From assembly GCA_019637155.1 (NCBI GenBank), contig JAHBWE010000025.1:1-64000 (forward strand): DNA of 64,000 nt. The letters are read 5' to 3'. This document shows positions 60,099 through 64,000 of the stretch, piece after piece. The translations under genes and the position numbers were made by a program. How positions within the stretch are numbered: the stretch's first letter is position 1; each line of letters begins with the position of its first letter. The notes under the pieces were generated by a model. It had not been told where the DNA came from. It searched no databases and saw nothing but the letters and a program-made list of their open reading frames with translations. This stretch comes from Labilithrix sp. (GTDB lineage Bacteria > Myxococcota_A > Polyangia > Polyangiales > Polyangiaceae).

Positions 60099-62864
60099 AT
60101 GCCCCAGCGCCGTCCCGGCCCTGATTCGAAGCCGCGTTCACGCGCAAAGTCCAACGGCCGGGCGCGCCCCGAAGGCGGCGGGACCGGGGAGGCTCCGCGG
60201 CGGGAGCCGAGCGACGCACCCACATCGATGAGCGCCCCGGTGAAGGCCTGGCTCGACGCCAACCTCTCGCCGCAACCGGGATCGGGTCGCGATCCCTTCC
60301 GCATTTCCGCCGAACAGGCGACGCAGCGCACCGATCCGGCGATGCTCCCGGAGAAGCCGGCCGCGAGCGGGGGCCTCTTCGAGATGTTGCCGACCGTCGC
60401 GCGCCGTGCGCTCGCGCTTGGTCTCGCCGCGCGGGAGCCCTCCTTCCATGTCTTCGTCTCCGCGCTCCCGGAGGTGATGATCGAGGACGACATCGTCGGC
60501 TTCGCGGAGAAGTTCGCGCAGGGCCGGCCGACGCCGCCCGACATCGTCTACGTCCACGACTTCGACAAACCCGAGGCGCCGAAGCCCCTCGTCCTCCCCG
60601 CCGGGTCGGGCGGCACCCTCGTCGCGGCGATGGACGCGCTCATCGATCGGCTCAAAGACGAGATCCCCGCCATCGCCGCGCACGACGAGGTGCGCCGCGC
60701 GACGCAGAAGCTCGCGCGCGAGCTCGAGTCGAAGAACAAGGAGGTCCTCACCGGCCTCGAGTCGACGGCGAAGAACCTCGGCTTCGGCATCCGCGCGGTG
60801 CAGGGCGGCGTGCAGACGTTCCCGATCCTCCACGGCAAGCCGCTCTCGGCCGAGCAGTTCGGCGCGCTCGACGACGTGACGAAGCGCGCGCTCGGCGAGG
60901 CGGAGGACCGCCTCACGACCGAGGTCGAGAAGGCGGCCGGCCGCGTCCGCGAGCAGAGCGCGCAGTTCGACGCCGCGCGCGAGGAGGCGATGAACCGCCT
61001 CGCCGAGACCGTCATCCGCCGCGCGCTCGGCGAGGTGAAGAAGCTGCTCGAGGACTTCGGCGAAGACGTCGCGACCTACCTCGACGGCTGCGAGAAGGCG
61101 CTGATCGAGGACTGGGCCGACTTCGTCGAGCAGCCCCATCAGATGATCCAGAACGAGGACGGCAGCATCGAGAAGGTCGAGGCCGAGCCCGCCGATCACG
61201 ATCCCGAGCACGCGACGCGCCTCGGCCGCTTCAAGGTGAACCTCCTCGTCGCGCACGAAGAGGACTCGCCGCCGCCCGTCGTCTACGAGACGAACCCGAC
61301 CTACCCGAACCTCTTCGGGTACCTCGAGCGCCGCGCGCGGTTCGGCGCGCTCCTCACCGACTTCACGCGCATCCGCGCCGGCTCGCTCCACACCGCGTCC
61401 GGCGGCGTCCTCGTCGTCCGCGCGACGGACCTGATGACGGACCCGATCATCTGGGAGCGCATGAAGCGCGTCCTGCGCGAGCGCCGGATCGGCGCGGAGG
61501 ACCCGCTCGGGCCGCTCGGCCTCTACGCGACGACGCTGAAGCCGGTGCCGGTGCCGATCCGCGTCCGCGTCGTCCTCGTCGGCGCGCCCGACGTCTACGC
61601 CACGCTCCTCGACGCGGACCCCGACTTCGCCGCGCTCTTCCGGGTGAAGGTCGAGATCGAGCACTCGATCCAGCGCACCCCCGAGAACCTCAAGGCGCTC
61701 GACGCCTACCTGATGGCGATGGCCGAGCAGCGGGAGTGGGGCGAGTTCGATCGCTCCGCGCGCGCGCGCCTCCTCGACCTCGCGACGCGCCTCGCGGGCG
61801 ATCGGCAGCGGCTCTCGGTCTTCCTCTCGCCGCTGGAGGAGACGGCCGCGTTCGCGGGCGCGCTCGCGTCGGCGCGGGCGGAGGGGGTGGCGGACTGGGA
61901 CGAGGTCGGTCCGTCGTCGCAGGTGCCGCGTCCGTTCAAGGCCTCGGCGGTGGGGAAGGGGAGCGTCGTCACGGCGGAGGACGTCGAGATCGCCTGGCGC
62001 GAGCGCCGCGACCGCGCCGGCGCCGCGGAGCGCCACATCCGCGAGCTCACCCTCCGTGGCGAGGTCTCCCTGGATACCGAGGGATTCAGGGTAGGTGTTG
62101 TAAACGGCCTTTCAGTGTATTCCGCTGGAGACGTTGAATTCGGTCAACCGATGCGCATCACCGCCGTCGTCGCGCTCGGGCGGGAGGGGATCGTCGACGT
62201 CGAGCACGAGGCGCAGCTCGGCGGCGCGATCCACACGAAGGGCGTCGCGATCATCCGCGGCTACCTCGCGAAGATGTTCGGGCAGGAGCGGCCGCTCTCG
62301 CTGAAGGCGCAGATCGCGTTCGAGCAGAGCTACGGCGAGATCGACGGCGACAGCGCGTCGTCGACCGAGCTCTACGGCGTGCTCTCGGCCCTCGCCGAGA
62401 TCCCGATCGATCAGGGGATCGCGGTGACGGGCTCCGTCAACCAGCTCGGAGAGATCCAGGCGATCGGCGGCGTGTGCGCGAAGATCGAGGGCTTCTTCGA
62501 CCTCTGCCGCGCGCGGGGGCTCAACGGGCGGCAGGGCGTCATGCTCCCGCGCGCGAACCTCGAGCACCTCGTCCTGCGTGAGGACGTCGCGCGCGCGGTG
62601 GCGGACGGCCAGTTCCACCTCTACGCGGTGCAGAAGATCTCCGAGGGCGTGGAGATCCTCACCGGCGTCCCCGCCGGCGAGCGCGATCCGTCGGGGCGCT
62701 TCCCGGCCGGGAGCGTCTTCGGGCGCGTCGAGCGGCGCATCATCGAGATCGCGGAGCGCCTGCGCGTCGCGGAGGGCCACGGCCAGATCCCGCCCGATCG
62801 CGGATCGATGGACGACGTCAGCCACGCCGACCTCGGCGACGGCGGCGACTACCGGACGCGATGA
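60099..62864 (+). CDS. Lon-related protease (LonC/YcbZ-like), P-loop not seen
   Basis: 921 residues. The C-terminal proteolytic domain has the S16 Ser-Lys dyad: Ser752 in GDSASSTELYG and Lys795 in GVCAKIEGFF. The middle matches the AAA_32/Lon-insertion type (NLFGYLERRARFGALLTDF, GSLHTASGGVLVVRATDL) with a long coiled helical region (about 195-330). Where relatives carry the Walker A loop the sequence reads FHVFVSALPEVMIEDD, so no GxxGxGKT is visible. The C-terminal tail has HGQIPPDRGSMDDVS. It is coupled by ATGA to hisC. Confidence 0.85.
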   Translation: MPQRRPGPDSKPRSRAKSNGRARPEGGGTGEAPRREPSDAPTSMSAPVKAWLDANLSPQPGSGRDPFRISAEQATQRTDPAMLPEKPAASGGLFEMLPTVARRALALGLAAREPSFHVFVSALPEVMIEDDIVGFAEKFAQGRPTPPDIVYVHDFDKPEAPKPLVLPAGSGGTLVAAMDALIDRLKDEIPAIAAHDEVRRATQKLARELESKNKEVLTGLESTAKNLGFGIRAVQGGVQTFPILHGKPLSAEQFGALDDVTKRALGEAEDRLTTEVEKAAGRVREQSAQFDAAREEAMNRLAETVIRRALGEVKKLLEDFGEDVATYLDGCEKALIEDWADFVEQPHQMIQNEDGSIEKVEAEPADHDPEHATRLGRFKVNLLVAHEEDSPPPVVYETNPTYPNLFGYLERRARFGALLTDFTRIRAGSLHTASGGVLVVRATDLMTDPIIWERMKRVLRERRIGAEDPLGPLGLYATTLKPVPVPIRVRVVLVGAPDVYATLLDADPDFAALFRVKVEIEHSIQRTPENLKALDAYLMAMAEQREWGEFDRSARARLLDLATRLAGDRQRLSVFLSPLEETAAFAGALASARAEGVADWDEVGPSSQVPRPFKASAVGKGSVVTAEDVEIAWRERRDRAGAAERHIRELTLRGEVSLDTEGFRVGVVNGLSVYSAGDVEFGQPMRITAVVALGREGIVDVEHEAQLGGAIHTKGVAIIRGYLAKMFGQERPLSLKAQIAFEQSYGEIDGDSASSTELYGVLSALAEIPIDQGIAVTGSVNQLGEIQAIGGVCAKIEGFFDLCRARGLNGRQGVMLPRANLEHLVLREDVARAVADGQFHLYAVQKISEGVEILTGVPAGERDPSGRFPAGSVFGRVERRIIEIAERLRVAEGHGQIPPDRGSMDDVSHADLGDGGDYRTR

Positions 62865-63988
62865 CGCTGCTCGAGGCGCGCCGGCTCGTCGCGGAGGTGG
62901 AGCTCCAGGCGCTCTGCCGCCCCGAGCTCGAGGAGCTGAAGGCGTACGTCCCCCACGATCCGCCGGGGATCAAGGTGAAGCTCGACGCGAACGAGGCGCC
63001 GCCGTCCTCGTCGCCGGCGGTGCGCGACGCGGTGATGCGCGCGATCGGCGGCGTCGCGCTCGAGCGTTACCCCGATCCGCGCGCGTTGCGGTTGAAGGAG
63101 GCGATCGCGCGGCGGACCGGGGCGCGGGCGGAGGAGCTCTTCGTCGGCTCCGGCTCCGACGAGGTGATCGCGCTCCTCCTCACCGGCCTCGCCCGGCCGC
63201 GCGAGCGCGCGCCGCAGCCGGTGATGCTGGCGCCGACGCCGACCTTCGTGATGTACCGCGTGACCGCGCGCGGCCACGGCCACAAGCCGGTCGAGGTGCC
63301 GCTCGACGCGAGCTGGGACCTCGACGTCGGCATGATGAAGCGCGCGATCGAGATGATGCGTCCGAACGTCGTGTTCGTCGCGAGCCCCAACAACCCGACC
63401 GGCAACCAGGTCTCGCGCGATCGGCTGCGCGCGCTCGTCGAGTCGTCGGAGTCCGCGCTCGTCGTCGCGGACGAGGCGTACGTCGACTACGCGGGCCCAG
63501 ACGCTTCTGTGCGCGGCTGGCGCGCGGAGCTCCCGAACCTCGGCGTGCTCCGCACCGTGAGCAAGATCGGGCTCGCCGCGCTGCGCGTGGGCTGGCTCGA
63601 GGCCGACGCGGCGCTGGTCGCCGAGCTCGACAAGGTGCGCCAGCCGTTCAACGTGAGCGCGACGAGCCAGGCCGCGGCGGCGGCGGTGCTCGAGGAGGCG
63701 TGGGACGACGTGCAGAAGGACGTCGCGCGCGTCGTGGCGGCGCGCGCGGAGGTGGCGGCTGCGATCGCGGCGCTGCCGGGGTGGGGGGTGACGCCGAGCG
63801 GCGCGAACTTCGTGTGGGTGAAGACGCGGAGGCCGGCGAGCGAGGTCTGGGAAGCGCTCGTCGCGAAGGGCGTGCTCGTGCGGAGCTTCCACGCCGCCGG
63901 CGGCCGCCTCGCCTCACAGCTCCGGATCACGATCGGCACCGACGCCGAGAACGAGGCGCTCGTCGCGGCCCTGAAGGAGGTCGCGTGA
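62861..63988 (+). CDS. hisC: Histidinol-phosphate aminotransferase
   Basis: 375 residues. A class II-type PLP aminotransferase converting imidazole acetol phosphate to histidinol phosphate in histidine biosynthesis. Characteristic stretches are KLDANEAPP, RYPDPRALRLKEAIARRTG, VGSGSDEVIALLL, SPNNPTGNQV, VADEAYVDYAG and SKIGLAALRVGW, with Lys235 forming the PLP aldimine. It is complete and typical in length. ATG 62861 overlaps the stop of the Lon-like gene, and its TGA overlaps the GTG of the next gene, so the histidine operon probably continues beyond the window. Confidence 0.93.
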   Translation: MTLLEARRLVAEVELQALCRPELEELKAYVPHDPPGIKVKLDANEAPPSSSPAVRDAVMRAIGGVALERYPDPRALRLKEAIARRTGARAEELFVGSGSDEVIALLLTGLARPRERAPQPVMLAPTPTFVMYRVTARGHGHKPVEVPLDASWDLDVGMMKRAIEMMRPNVVFVASPNNPTGNQVSRDRLRALVESSESALVVADEAYVDYAGPDASVRGWRAELPNLGVLRTVSKIGLAALRVGWLEADAALVAELDKVRQPFNVSATSQAAAAAVLEEAWDDVQKDVARVVAARAEVAAAIAALPGWGVTPSGANFVWVKTRRPASEVWEALVAKGVLVRSFHAAGGRLASQLRITIGTDAENEALVAALKEVA

Positions 63989-64000
63989 TCGGTCGCGTTG
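63985..64000 (+). CDS. Start of the next gene (partial, cut by the window)
   Basis: GTG at 63985 overlaps the hisC stop (GTGA) and is followed by codons for IGRV before the window ends. The place suits another histidine-biosynthesis gene, but too little is visible to name it. Confidence 0.4.

Noticed and set aside
55162..60225. 1,687-codon minus frame over kinase and cyclase genes
   Set aside because: Only the last 164 codons (55162-55656) are plausible. The remainder is out of frame with well-supported kinase and cyclase domains.

Overview
The window is 64 kb of very GC-rich, densely coded bacterial DNA with extreme G/C preference at third codon positions and frequent 4-bp start/stop overlaps. 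The gene content points to a myxobacterium-like deltaproteobacterium, probably of the Polyangiales type: many Cys-rich, Pro-rich or Ala-rich lipoproteins, a eukaryote-like Ser/Thr kinase, an FHA-GAF-cyclase protein, a large NRPS and a histone-H1-like protein. This placement is inference. No rRNA or other marker was available to fix it.

Layout. 0.2-5.2 kb: a diheme cytochrome-like lipoprotein faces a minus-strand run (TetR, alpha/beta hydrolase, Pro-rich lipoprotein, diiron ferritin-like protein, small ORF, Cys-repeat lipoprotein). 5.25-10.2 kb: tRNA-Val and tRNA-Asp, followed by an integrated element. A 24-bp copy of the tRNA-Asp 3' end recurs at 9772-9795, and a decayed tyrosine recombinase lies next to each copy. 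Cargo is a TetR-controlled methyltransferase/membrane-protein pair and a translationally coupled set of unknown genes. 10.4-12.2 kb: an acetyltransferase and two small proteins. 12.06-25.4 kb: a compact biosynthetic locus, with an Sfp-type phosphopantetheinyl transferase and a lipoprotein divergent from a 2,328-residue A-T-C-A-T-reductase NRPS, then a STAND-type NTPase regulator, a membrane protein and an HTTM-family protein. 25.4-32.5 kb: secreted Cys-rich proteins, a double-receiver response regulator, a DUF4132-like protein and lipoproteins.

32.5-40.95 kb: a CzcA/CzcB-type metal RND efflux pair divergent from an OmpR/HK two-component system, then an MFS transporter and a methyltransferase. 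41-44.4 kb: a DECH helicase and a TetR-Rieske oxygenase pair. 44.5-47 kb: an H1-like gene, a decaying 52-bp tandem array and a broken HNH gene. 47.3-49 kb: an RRM protein, a TerB-like protein and a lipoprotein-tagged methyltransferase. 49-55.7 kb: two tandem SGNH esterase-like lipoproteins and a clan-A glycosidase-like lipoprotein, likely a surface polysaccharide-processing set. 55.7-60 kb: a Ser/Thr kinase and an FHA-GAF-cyclase. 60.1-64 kb: a Lon-like protease without a visible P-loop, then hisC and the first bases of the next gene.

The most interesting item is the NRPS. Its domain order and neighbouring PPTase match the aureusimine (AusA/AusB) plan. My manual reading of the specificity residues gives Gly for module 1 and Phe for module 2, which predicts a Gly-Phe aldehyde closing to a benzyl-pyrazinone. 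Second is the tRNA-Asp element, where excision would join the integrase frame to the first cargo frame in phase.
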